This document shows positions 44,847 through 52,990 of a stretch of DNA of 64,000 nt, in pieces; position 1 is the first letter of the stretch; the number at the start of each line of letters is the position of its first letter. The DNA is taken from positions 124,001-188,000 of the forward strand of contig JAXGXJ010000004.1 in assembly GCA_040772905.1 (NCBI GenBank), read 5' to 3'. Source of the stretch: JAXGXJ01 sp040772905. Lineage in GTDB: Bacteria > Actinomycetota > Thermoleophilia > RBG-16-64-13. Below the pieces are notes generated by a model. The model ran no database searches. It saw only the letters and a list, made by a program, of their open reading frames with translations, and was not told where the DNA came from. Both the position numbers and the translations under genes were made by a program.

Positions 44847-46715
44847 TCACGCAGTGATCCCCAGCCTCTCGAGCGTCTCCGCGGAGGGCTCTCCTGTGAC
44901 CGGATCCCAGCCCATGGCCACGTAGTAGTCGGCCTTCAGCTGCTCGAACGGCGGCACAGGCGCACCCGCGGCCGGCCCCGCCGTGAGCGAAGTCTCGAAG
45001 CGCTTGGGCAGCTTGAAGTCCTGCGGCTTGATGCCCTGGCGCACATTGAACAGCTGGCGCATGGTGAGGATGCGCCGGCCGATCTCAAGGCCCTCGTTCC
45101 AGTCGATGTCCCACCCGGTCACCGGGCCGAGGAGCTCGACCACCGGCGGCGCGTAGAAGTGCGCGTACAGGTTGCACAGGCCGGCCGAACTGAGCAGGAT
45201 GTAGTACGCATTGCCGCGGGTGTAGTAATCGGCCTTCTTCTCCCACTCGCCGAACATCTCGCTGCCCTCGGAGGCCAGAGCCGGGTCGGGTCCCAGAGGA
45301 TGGCCCTGCTCCAGCAGCACGGCGGCCACGTAGTTCATGTGATTGGCCGGCTGAGAATCGGTCATGTAGATGGCCCCTTGAGCGGGAGCGATACGCGGGT
45401 CGTGCAGAGGCAGTTCGCGCCCGCCCACGTTCATGGCATATTCTTCGCTGCCCTTGCCGATCCGCTCCGCCGCCTTCTTGCTGCCGTCGGCCAGAACGGC
45501 GCCGAAGCCCTCTCGGACCGCCATCTGCCGGGTCAACTCGACGATGGCCTCCCCATTGCCCCAGGTCAACTCAAGCCCACCGGTGTCGGCCGTGGTGATA
45601 AGGCCCTTCTCGAAGCACTCGATGGCGAACGCGACCGTGGTGCCGGCGGAGATGGTGTCGATGCCGGCCCGGTTGCAGATTTCGTTGGCCTTGATGACCA
45701 CCTCGACATTGTCGTTGCGGCACAGCGGGCCGTACGCAGCCAGGGTCTCGTATTCGGGGCGATGCACCTCGTCCTCGGTGGCGTAGGGCCCCTCATCCAC
45801 TTTGATGATGGCCCCGCAGCGGATGGAGCACGTCGCGCACGAGTAGGGCTTCAGTTTGTAGACGTCCATCTTGGCGCTGTCCAGGTTGCTGGTGGTGGGC
45901 AGAGAGTCGGTGCCTGTCTCGGCCCAGTTGGTGGTGGGACAGTCGCCGATGGAGAGCAGGAAGCTGGTGCCGCCACCGGTCCCCGCAGCAGTGAGCCCCT
46001 TGTGGAACGGGCTGTTCTTGATGTCCTCGGCGTACTTCTGATGCACTTCCTTTAAGGCGGCCGGGTCGGCTACCGGGATGCGCGTGCCTTTGGCGGCGCG
46101 GACGGCGAGAGCCTTGAGCTTCTTGGAGCCCATGACGGCACCCACGCCCGAGCGGGCCGCGATGCGCCCCTTCTCGTTGACGATGCCGGCCAGGATGGAC
46201 TGCTGCTCGCCTGCCGTACCGATGCAGGCGATCTTCCAGCTTCCAGCATCGCCCAGGCGTTCCTGGAGGGCGTCGTCGGTCTCATAGGTGTCCTTGCCCC
46301 ACACATCCTCCGCATCCACGAGGCTGGCTTTGCCCTGGTCGATGACCAGGCAGACAGGGCGCGCCGAGACGCCGTTGAAGAAGACCCCGTCGTAACCGGC
46401 CCGTCTCAACTCCGGTCCCAAAGTGCCGCCGGAGTTGGAGTCGGCCCAACCGCCCGTCATGGGCGACTTGGTCACCACTGTGAAACGGCCCCCTCCATAC
46501 ACCCCGGTAGCGGTCAAGGGCCCGGTGGTGAAGCCGAGGATGTTGTCGGGACCGAGCGCATCGACGTTGCCCTTGATACGGTCGAGAAGCACTCGGGCTC
46601 CCAGCCCGATCCCGCCCACGGTCGACCGATAGAACTCGTCGTTGGGCGTCTCCTCAGATAGGGTCCCGTTCGTGAGGTCCACGAACAGGAGTCTTCCGGC
46701 GTATCCGTGCGGCAT
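44847..46715 (-). CDS. Aldehyde:ferredoxin oxidoreductase-family tungsten enzyme
   Basis: The 622-residue protein has the three AOR domains. The [4Fe-4S] ligands C293, C296 and C300 (CATCSIRCG) and C514 (SSAGLCNLY) correspond to C288, C291, C295 and C494 of Pyrococcus furiosus AOR. The pterin-binding GGRFTVVTKSPMTGGWADS is intact. The family oxidises aldehydes or reduces acids with ferredoxin and also includes the benzoyl-CoA reductase subunit BamB, so the substrate cannot be read from sequence. It has its own likely promoter and lies next to IclR regulator 2, suggesting it acts with the aromatic or acyl products handled here. Confidence 0.9.
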   Translation of the reverse strand: MPHGYAGRLLFVDLTNGTLSEETPNDEFYRSTVGGIGLGARVLLDRIKGNVDALGPDNILGFTTGPLTATGVYGGGRFTVVTKSPMTGGWADSNSGGTLGPELRRAGYDGVFFNGVSARPVCLVIDQGKASLVDAEDVWGKDTYETDDALQERLGDAGSWKIACIGTAGEQQSILAGIVNEKGRIAARSGVGAVMGSKKLKALAVRAAKGTRIPVADPAALKEVHQKYAEDIKNSPFHKGLTAAGTGGGTSFLLSIGDCPTTNWAETGTDSLPTTSNLDSAKMDVYKLKPYSCATCSIRCGAIIKVDEGPYATEDEVHRPEYETLAAYGPLCRNDNVEVVIKANEICNRAGIDTISAGTTVAFAIECFEKGLITTADTGGLELTWGNGEAIVELTRQMAVREGFGAVLADGSKKAAERIGKGSEEYAMNVGGRELPLHDPRIAPAQGAIYMTDSQPANHMNYVAAVLLEQGHPLGPDPALASEGSEMFGEWEKKADYYTRGNAYYILLSSAGLCNLYAHFYAPPVVELLGPVTGWDIDWNEGLEIGRRILTMRQLFNVRQGIKPQDFKLPKRFETSLTAGPAAGAPVPPFEQLKADYYVAMGWDPVTGEPSAETLERLGITA

Positions 46716-46819
46716 AGCGTCTCCTTTCGGGCATCAGGAGGCTGATCGCCTGCACAGCGGCCCCCCTTGCTGTCTCCCCTGGCGCCGCATCCAGAGACAC
46801 ACTCCAGAGCGGCATCACC

Positions 46820-46848
46820 ATGCTACTCAAGGGGGATATCGAATGCAA
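46820..46848 (-). promoter_or_regulatory. Possible promoter of the AOR-type gene
   Basis: On the minus strand, TTGCAT (46843-46848) and TAGCAT (46820-46825) are 17 bases apart, about 100 bases upstream of the AOR start, which has AAAGGAG before it. The boxes match consensus only moderately. The hexamer GATATC lies in the spacer, as it does upstream of the transhydroxylase operon. Confidence 0.3.
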
Positions 46849-46891
46849 TCACCGGGGATGCACCGCCGTGCCGGAGTGCACGTCGCCGGAC

Positions 46892-47722
46892 CTAGATCGC
46901 GTCGCCCCGATTCGAATACCCCAGGAACGCTGAAAGCTCGGCGGCGGTCTCCTTCACCGCATCTGCGTACCGCTGGCGGTCTGAGGGCTGGAAGCGCCCG
47001 GTGGGCACGACGAGCGACACGGCCGCGATGACCTTGCCCAACTGGTCACGCACCGGCGCTCCCACCGCGCAGGTACCCGGATTGCGCTCTTCGTTGTCGT
47101 AGGCGATGCCCTCCCGGCGCACCCTCTCCAGCTCCCTCTCCAGCTCTTCCGGCTCGGTGATGGTGGAGGGAGTGAGCCGAGTGCGCGGCATAGAAAGCAA
47201 TTCCGCCCGTTCGTGTTTCGACTTGAAGGCGGCAAAGATCTTGCCGTTGGCGTTGGCGGTGTCGCCGATGATCCGCCCCACGGCGACCTCGCGTTTGAGC
47301 GGACGAGGTGTGTCGACCATGTAGACGCTCACCGCGACGCCGTCCACCTCCACGGCCAGGGTGGCGGACTCGCCGGTCTTGGCCGTGAGTTCTTCCAGAT
47401 AGGGACGGGCGATCTTGACCAGGTCGGAGTACGACTCCGACAGATAGGTGGTGGCGAGCAGGGCCGGCCCCAGGTGGTACCTGCTGGTGACGGGGTCGCG
47501 AACCAGGTAGCTGGCAGATTCCATGGTGCGGATCATGCGGTACGCGGTCATGCGCGGCAGACCCGCCTTCTCCGCGATCTCGTCCAGCGTCCATTCCCGG
47601 TTCTCGGCATCGAACAGCCCAAGGACGCTGAGGCCCTTGGCGAGCGCCCTCACCAAGAAGGCGCTGCTCCCCGCTTCCCCTTGTTTGTCTGGTTCCGCTG
47701 TTCTACTGCGTGGTCTTGCCAT
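46892..47722 (-). CDS. IclR-family transcriptional regulator 2
   Basis: The 276-residue protein aligns along its length with regulator 1. It has the helix-turn-helix region ALAKGLSVLGLFDAENREWT and RMTAYRMIRTMESASYLVRD, and the effector domain GESATLAVEVDG and SLVVPTGRFQPSDRQRYAD. It lies between the AOR gene and the dehydrogenase-BKACE-SDR operon, all on the minus strand. The 8-mer CTGGTATA occurs in its promoter region (minus strand, 47760-47767) and again within a palindrome ahead of that operon. This hints that it regulates both. Its ligand is unknown. Confidence 0.92.
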   Translation of the reverse strand: MARPRSRTAEPDKQGEAGSSAFLVRALAKGLSVLGLFDAENREWTLDEIAEKAGLPRMTAYRMIRTMESASYLVRDPVTSRYHLGPALLATTYLSESYSDLVKIARPYLEELTAKTGESATLAVEVDGVAVSVYMVDTPRPLKREVAVGRIIGDTANANGKIFAAFKSKHERAELLSMPRTRLTPSTITEPEELERELERVRREGIAYDNEERNPGTCAVGAPVRDQLGKVIAAVSLVVPTGRFQPSDRQRYADAVKETAAELSAFLGYSNRGDAI

Positions 47723-47798
47723 CGCCTAATGGACTCCCCCGCTCGGTGGATGAAGCGCATATACCAGATTACAGTAGCAGATTTCGGACCAGACCTAG

Positions 47799-47833
47799 AA
47801 GCTGTGGACGGCACAAGATGCCGCCCACAGCTT
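47799..47833 (-). terminator. Terminator downstream of the SDR gene
   Basis: A long stem (AAGCTGTGG-CGGCA with complementary TGCCG-CCACAGCTT, one mismatched pair, five-base loop) lies 32 bases beyond the SDR stop codon. It ends the dehydrogenase-BKACE-SDR operon and separates it from IclR regulator 2. Confidence 0.75.
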
Positions 47834-47864
47834 TCGGATGCCTGCGATCCCGGTGTAGCCGCCT

Positions 47865-48641
47865 CTACAGGAAGGCCATCGCCCCGCCATCGGGGTAGAG
47901 GATGGTGCCAGTGATGAAGTTGGAGGCCTCAGAAGCCAAGAACACGCACGGGCCGATGAGATCCTCCGTGGTGCCCAGGCGTCCCATGGGCACGTTCAAC
48001 AGGAAGCGCTCGTAGCGGGCGGCGTCCTTCTCGATGCGCTCGGCCGTCATGGGCGTCTTGGTGATGATGGGGCCGAGGGCGTTCACCGTGATGCCCTTGG
48101 GCGCCAACTCCACGGCGATGTTGCGGGTGATCATGTCCACCGCGCCCTTACTCGCGCAGTAGCCGGTGTTGCCGCCCAGAGCGCCACGCTGGCCGCGGAT
48201 GGACGAGAAGTTGATGATCTTGCCGTGGCCCTGCTTCACCATCTGGCCGCCGAAATGCTTGCAGCTGATCATGACGCTGGTCACATTCACGGCGAAGAGC
48301 TTGCCCCATTCGTCCATGGGGAACTGGGTGGCCTCACTCTTGACGTTGTAACCCTGGGCGTTGACGAGCACGTCCACAGAACCCATGTCTTTGACGATGT
48401 CCTCCACCAAACGGGCCACATCGCTCTCCTCAGTAGCCTGTACCACGTAGGTGCGGACTTCGCGACCCGTGTCGCCCTTCACGAACTCAGCGGCCTTCTC
48501 GAGACTGTGGGCGGCGATGTCGCAGAGGGCGATGCTGCCACCATATTCGCAGAGGCCCCGAGCCACCGACTGGCCCATGCCGCCGGCGCCGCCCATGACG
48601 ACGACGTTCTTACCTTCGAGGGAAAAGAGGTTGGCTGCCAT
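47865..48641 (-). CDS. Short-chain dehydrogenase/reductase, candidate phloroglucinol reductase
   Basis: The 258-residue SDR has the nucleotide loop GGAGGMG (17-23), NAQG (94-97), and catalytic S147, Y161 and K165. D41 at the end of the second strand predicts NAD(H) preference. Known phloroglucinol reductases are SDR proteins and use NADPH, so this is supportive of class but not of cofactor. Its operon partners (BKACE and hydroxyacyl dehydrogenase-like) match later steps of phloroglucinol breakdown. The alternative is a generic 3-oxoacyl or sugar-alcohol dehydrogenase. Confidence 0.85.
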   Translation of the reverse strand: MAANLFSLEGKNVVVMGGAGGMGQSVARGLCEYGGSIALCDIAAHSLEKAAEFVKGDTGREVRTYVVQATEESDVARLVEDIVKDMGSVDVLVNAQGYNVKSEATQFPMDEWGKLFAVNVTSVMISCKHFGGQMVKQGHGKIINFSSIRGQRGALGGNTGYCASKGAVDMITRNIAVELAPKGITVNALGPIITKTPMTAERIEKDAARYERFLLNVPMGRLGTTEDLIGPCVFLASEASNFITGTILYPDGGAMAFL

Positions 48642-48683
48642 TGTGTCTCCCTAGTACGAGTGTGTGCAGGACGGTCGAGTCTC

Positions 48684-49526
48684 TTACAGCTGCGGTTTGG
48701 TGACGCCCAGGATCTCGCGCGCTTCCGCCGCGTTGGCGATCTCGCGGCCGGCCAGCTTGCCCAACTCCGCCGCGCGGGCCACGAGCTGGGCGTTCGTGGC
48801 CAGTACGCCCTTGCTGAAGAAGATGTTGTCCTCCAGGCCCACTCTCAGACCGTTGCAGCCCTCAGCTAAGCCGAGAAGCATGCACGGGACATGGTCCTTG
48901 CCGATGCCCGTGATGGACCAGGTGGAGCCTTCAGGGATCTTCGGCAGCAGATAGGCCACAGACTCGGCGTTGCCGGGCATGCCGCCGGGGACACCCAGCA
49001 CGAACTGCACATGGCAGGGCGGCTTGAGGAAGCCCTTCTTGATGTAGTAGTTGATGTTCCCGATCATGCCGGCGTCGAAGATCTCGAGTTCCGGCTTCAC
49101 GCCCAGCTTCTGCGTGAGCGTGCCGAGCTCCTCCAGGAACTTGGGCTCATTGAGGAACACGTAGCTGTTCGCCCAGTTCATCGTGCCCGGGTCGTAGGAG
49201 CACATCTCGGGCTTCACCAGCTCCAGGTGGCTCATGCGCTGCTCATAGCTGAACTTCGAGCCCGAGGTGGTGACGTTGATGACGGCGTCGAGACCTTCGG
49301 CGGCCAGGCTGCTGCGGATCTTGCCCACGACCTCCACGAAGCGGTCTTTGTCCATGACGTTGACGCCGTTCTCGTCGCGCACATGGACGTGGAGCACTGA
49401 GGCGCCGGCCTTCACGCATTCGACGGAATCGGCAGCGATCTCGTCCGGAGTGATGGGCACGTTCGGGTTCTGGGCCTTCGTGGTGCCGACACCACAGAGT
49501 GCACAGGTGAGTATCAGCTTGCTCAT
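48684..49526 (-). CDS. Beta-keto acid cleavage enzyme (BKACE, DUF849), candidate triacetate lyase
   Basis: The 280-residue TIM-barrel protein has the zinc ligands H46 and H48 (LHVHVRDENG) and E232 (VGLEDN), as in 3-keto-5-aminohexanoate cleavage enzyme Kce. BKACEs transfer the acetoacetate part of a beta-keto acid to acetyl-CoA, giving acetoacetyl-CoA or acetoacetate. A member acting on 3,5-dioxohexanoate (triacetate) was reported in the phloroglucinol cluster of Clostridium scatologenes. The position beside a 3-hydroxyacyl-CoA dehydrogenase-like gene fits that role. Lysine-fermentation Kce is less likely because no other genes of that pathway are here. Confidence 0.9.
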   Translation of the reverse strand: MSKLILTCALCGVGTTKAQNPNVPITPDEIAADSVECVKAGASVLHVHVRDENGVNVMDKDRFVEVVGKIRSSLAAEGLDAVINVTTSGSKFSYEQRMSHLELVKPEMCSYDPGTMNWANSYVFLNEPKFLEELGTLTQKLGVKPELEIFDAGMIGNINYYIKKGFLKPPCHVQFVLGVPGGMPGNAESVAYLLPKIPEGSTWSITGIGKDHVPCMLLGLAEGCNGLRVGLEDNIFFSKGVLATNAQLVARAAELGKLAGREIANAAEAREILGVTKPQL

Positions 49527-49566
49527 ATCAGGTCGCTCTCCTTATAGAAACATCGATCCGCGGGGG

Positions 49567-50526
49567 TCAGATGCGTTTGTAGATGAGTTCCTTGTTCTCG
49601 TGGAAGATCTTGATGAGCGCTTCGTCGCGTGCCTTCAGCACCTCTTCCAGAGGCCGGTCGCTGTAGTCGAAGAAGCCCTTGCCGCTCTTCACCCCCAGGT
49701 CGCCCCGCTCCACCGCCTCCAGTAGGCTCTTGGGCTGGTTGTCGATGGGAGCCTCGACGAAATCCGGGTTCTGCAGGTTGTTGTAGCTCAGGTCGAGGCC
49801 GGTGAAGTCATAACGCTGGACGAAGCCCAAGACCATCGCCCGCGGGATGATGCTGGCCTTCACCGCCAAGTCGATCTGGTCGGCGGTCATATACCCATTG
49901 TCCATGAGGAAGAACACCTCGCGGCCGATGATGCGCAGGAAGCGATTCACGCAGAAGCCCGACACGAACTTCTCCATGACCACCGGCGCACGGTCGACCT
50001 TGCGCAGCAACTCCACCACGAAATCGACCGTCTCCTGCGACGTCTTCTCGCCCTTCACCACCTCCACCAGGGGAATGACGTGAGGCGGCGCGAACCAGTG
50101 AGCGATGACCGTCTGCGGCAGGCGCCGCTCGGGCATGACCTCGTAGATGTTCAGATAGGAGGTATTGCTGGTGAATACCGTGTCGTCCCGGCACAACTGG
50201 TCGAGCTCTTCGTACAGAGGCCTCTTGGCGTCGAGCTTCTCAGCGATGCTCTCGATGACCATGTCCGCACCCTCAGCTGCCTCGGCCACCGACTGAGTGG
50301 TGCTGATGCGGGCCAGGGCCTCATCCATCTGGGCGGTCGTGAGTAGGCCGTGCTCCACGAAGGTGGCCATGTTGGCTTTCGCCACCGACATGCCTTTGGC
50401 CAGGGTCTCGGCTTTGCGCGAGTACATGGAGACGTCGTAGCCCGCGGTGGCGAACACCTGGGCAAGACCGGGACCCATGGTCCCCGCTCCGAACACCGCT
50501 ATCTTCTTCACATCCTCGAGTTTCAC
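49567..50526 (-). CDS. 3-hydroxyacyl-CoA dehydrogenase-like, candidate 3-hydroxy-5-oxohexanoate dehydrogenase
   Basis: The 319-residue protein has the Rossmann motif GAGTMG (13-18), catalytic H143 paired with E155 (HWFAPPHVIPLVEVV) and the C-terminal dimerisation domain with FVSGFCVNRFLR. The position that usually holds Asp after the second strand reads S36-R37-K38, suggesting NADP(H) use. In C. scatologenes a dehydrogenase of this class oxidises 3-hydroxy-5-oxohexanoate before triacetate cleavage. As first gene of the operon with BKACE and SDR it fits the same step. A 3-hydroxybutyryl-CoA dehydrogenase role is the alternative. Confidence 0.88.
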   Translation of the reverse strand: MKLEDVKKIAVFGAGTMGPGLAQVFATAGYDVSMYSRKAETLAKGMSVAKANMATFVEHGLLTTAQMDEALARISTTQSVAEAAEGADMVIESIAEKLDAKRPLYEELDQLCRDDTVFTSNTSYLNIYEVMPERRLPQTVIAHWFAPPHVIPLVEVVKGEKTSQETVDFVVELLRKVDRAPVVMEKFVSGFCVNRFLRIIGREVFFLMDNGYMTADQIDLAVKASIIPRAMVLGFVQRYDFTGLDLSYNNLQNPDFVEAPIDNQPKSLLEAVERGDLGVKSGKGFFDYSDRPLEEVLKARDEALIKIFHENKELIYKRI

Positions 50527-50569
50527 GAACAGCCTCGCTCTCGTCTTGCTCCGCAGGGATTGGGTGGCT

Positions 50570-50606
50570 GGTATAGATATACCGGCTGGCAGACGGTTGA
50601 TACCGT
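50570..50606. promoter_or_regulatory. Two palindromes ahead of the dehydrogenase-BKACE-SDR operon
   Basis: GGTATA-GA-TATACC (50570-50583) and ACGGT-TGAT-ACCGT (50593-50606) are both perfect inverted repeats between the predicted -10 box and the gene start. The first contains CTGGTATA, also found in the promoter of IclR regulator 2. The second resembles the 41711-41724 palindrome. They are plausible IclR operators. Confidence 0.5.
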
Positions 50607-50620
50607 AGTCGTCTCATCCT

Positions 50621-50626
50621 AGTATA
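50621..50626 (-). promoter_or_regulatory. Candidate -10 box of the dehydrogenase-BKACE-SDR operon
   Basis: The minus strand reads TATACT, close to the sigma-A -10 consensus, in an AT-richer stretch about 95 bases upstream of the first gene. No good -35 box lies at 17 bases (TTTCCT at best), which would suit an activator-dependent promoter. Confidence 0.4.
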
Positions 50627-50659
50627 CGGTCGCTTCCAAATCAAGGAAACGGGCACAAT

Positions 50660-50696
50660 ATCGGGGCCCCGGAAGCATCGCTTCCGGGGCCCCGAT
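50660..50696 (-). terminator. Terminator downstream of the membrane molybdoenzyme operon
   Basis: A perfect 17-bp inverted repeat (stem around GGGGCCCCGGAAGC) with a three-base loop lies 42 bases beyond the stop codon of the 741-residue molybdenum subunit. It separates that operon from the next one on the same strand. Confidence 0.8.
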
Positions 50697-50738
50697 CAAG
50701 GTCGTTCAGGCGCGCGCGACAGACGGGCGCGCGATACG

Positions 50739-52964
50739 TCAGCCTTCGTCGTGCTGCAGGCCTCTGTCGGGCACGAACCCGTATTCCTCGCTGCGGAAGA
50801 CCTCTTCGGTCAGTTCCTCGTCCTTGGCCTTGTACACCTTGCAGAGCAGGCAGGTGAGGTCGGGCGACCCGTACATGGGGTCCTGGTGGTTGTTGTTGGT
50901 GAGCACGTTCGGGTTCGAGATGAACAGCCCGTGATAGCCCTTGGCCGGCTCCTCTGGATAGAAGCAGTTGGCCGTGGCCATGAGCACGCCCTTCTTGATG
51001 CCCGGGAACGCGCGCAGTTTCTGCCGCACCCGACCCCGTGGCGACTCGATCCAGATGATGTCGCCGTCTTCCACCCCGTACTGCTTGCAGGTCTCGGGAT
51101 GCATCTGGCAGGTGGGGAACTCCATGAAGCTGCGCAGCCAGGGGATGTTGCGGTACTGCCCCAAGAAGTAGAAGGGAGCTCGATAGCCGCTGGTCATGAC
51201 GATGGGGTATTCCTTGAAGAGGTCCGGTGTGGAGTACGGGCTCTCACCGGGTTCGCGGAACACCGGCAGGGGATCGTAGCCCAGCTTCTCCAGATGCTTC
51301 GACCAGAACTCGAACTTGCCGGTCTCGGTGGGGAAACCGCCGCCTTCGCGCCAGAAGTCGGTCTTGTACTTGTAGTACACCTGGTCGGGACCCCAGCAGC
51401 CGCTGACGAGCCGTTCGCTGAAATCCTGCCACTTCATAGGCCCGCCTTCGGCACCCTTGCCTCGCCGCAGCTGGTAGTCAAGCATGTCGTCGACGGTGGC
51501 CCACCACTTGTCCGGCACCACACGATGGCCGATCTCGTTGAAGATCCAGGCGTCCGAACGCGCCTCGCCCGGCGGGTCGACCACCTTGTTGTGAGCCTCG
51601 ATCATGAAGCGCGGGTGCATGTCGTAGACGTCGTCGATCTCCAGCCAATGCGCAGCCGGCAGCACGATGTCGGCCGCTTCGGCCATGGGGCCCATGAACT
51701 GGTCGACGTGGACCATGAACTCCACCTTCTCGATGGCCGCCACGACCTCTTTGGTGTTGGCCATGTGCACGATCTGCTGACCGCCCACGCTCAGCCACAC
51801 CTTGATGGGAGCCTCGCCGGAGTTGATGGCGCGCACCATGGTGTCGGGGTTGCAGGTACGAGTGGCACCCATCTTGAAGACGTCACCACCGATGATCCTC
51901 GCCTTCATCTCGTCGGTGATGGGGATCTCTAGGTTGAAGTCCTCGATGAGCCCCGTCTCGGGAAGCACCCAGCTGATCATGCTGCCCGGACGCTCGATGT
52001 TGCCTGTGAGGCCCATGAGACAGGTGATGGCCCGCAGCGTGTGACCGCAGTTGGCCTGGCGCTCCAGCGAGCTGCCCACCTGGATGGTGCCCGGGGTGTC
52101 GATGGCGTACATACGCGCCGCCTCGATCACGTGTTCCTTCGGAATCCAGCAGATGTCGGAGACCTTCTCCGGGGTGAAATCCTTCACCCGCTCGCGCAGT
52201 TCCTCGAACCCGAAGGTCCAGTTGTCCACGAACTCCTTGTCCCAAAGCTCCTCTTCATAGATGACGTTCATCATACCCAGGGCCAACGCGCAGTCGGTGC
52301 CCGGCCGCGGTTGGATCCAGAGGTTGGCTCGGGTGGCGTAGGCGCTGGCGCGCGGGTCGATGATGATGAGGTTCTTGGCGTAATCCACGGACCTCATGTA
52401 CCAGTAGCACATCTCGGAGTCGGCGCTACTGATCTCCAGCTGCTTGGCCCACATGATCTGGGTCTTCGGGAACACCCCACCCCAGCCGTGGTAGTCACAG
52501 TAGAGACGACCGTAGCCGGTGACGAGGCCATACAGCCCCAGCCGCGGGCTATGGCACACGTATCCGGGCGTGATGGCGTTGCCGCTGCCCACGGAACGCG
52601 CCATGCGCATGGTGTAACGGTTGTAGCCACGACCGGTGCCCTGGGAGACAGCGATGGTGTGGCCGCCGTAATTGTCGATCGCGTCTCTCATCTTGGCCTC
52701 GATGGTGTCGAGAGCCTCATCCCAGGAGATGCGCTTCCACTTGCCTTCGCCTTTCTTGCCCACCTGCTTCATGGGGTACTTCAGGCGATAGGGGTTGTCG
52801 ATGTGCTGGATGCTCGAGAGCCCTTTGGCACACATGGTGCCTTTGGTGAGGGAATCGGGGTTGCCCTCGATCTTGACGACGATGCCGTCTTCCTTGGTGA
52901 CCTTGACCCCGCAGCCGCCGTGACAGCCTTTGCAGGTCGTATATACGATCTCTCTGTTAGCCAT
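50739..52964 (-). CDS. Molybdopterin oxidoreductase catalytic subunit (DMSO-reductase family, no Tat signal)
   Basis: The 741-residue protein has an N-terminal [4Fe-4S] motif C11, C14, C18 and C45 (TTCKGCHGGCG), and C137 (GYVCHSPR) at the position of the metal-ligand cysteine. The molybdopterin domains and the C-terminal dinucleotide-binding domain (EYPIVMTSGYRAPFYFLG) are intact. There is no twin-arginine leader, so it should work in the cytoplasm or on its inner membrane face. It follows the NrfD anchor by 26 bases. Relatives include polysulfide/thiosulfate reductase-like enzymes; the substrate is unknown. It differs from the transhydroxylase, which has serine as ligand and no N-terminal cluster. 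Confidence 0.9.
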   Translation of the reverse strand: MANREIVYTTCKGCHGGCGVKVTKEDGIVVKIEGNPDSLTKGTMCAKGLSSIQHIDNPYRLKYPMKQVGKKGEGKWKRISWDEALDTIEAKMRDAIDNYGGHTIAVSQGTGRGYNRYTMRMARSVGSGNAITPGYVCHSPRLGLYGLVTGYGRLYCDYHGWGGVFPKTQIMWAKQLEISSADSEMCYWYMRSVDYAKNLIIIDPRASAYATRANLWIQPRPGTDCALALGMMNVIYEEELWDKEFVDNWTFGFEELRERVKDFTPEKVSDICWIPKEHVIEAARMYAIDTPGTIQVGSSLERQANCGHTLRAITCLMGLTGNIERPGSMISWVLPETGLIEDFNLEIPITDEMKARIIGGDVFKMGATRTCNPDTMVRAINSGEAPIKVWLSVGGQQIVHMANTKEVVAAIEKVEFMVHVDQFMGPMAEAADIVLPAAHWLEIDDVYDMHPRFMIEAHNKVVDPPGEARSDAWIFNEIGHRVVPDKWWATVDDMLDYQLRRGKGAEGGPMKWQDFSERLVSGCWGPDQVYYKYKTDFWREGGGFPTETGKFEFWSKHLEKLGYDPLPVFREPGESPYSTPDLFKEYPIVMTSGYRAPFYFLGQYRNIPWLRSFMEFPTCQMHPETCKQYGVEDGDIIWIESPRGRVRQKLRAFPGIKKGVLMATANCFYPEEPAKGYHGLFISNPNVLTNNNHQDPMYGSPDLTCLLCKVYKAKDEELTEEVFRSEEYGFVPDRGLQHDEG

Positions 52965-52990
52965 CAGTGTCTCCTCAACACGACCAAAGC

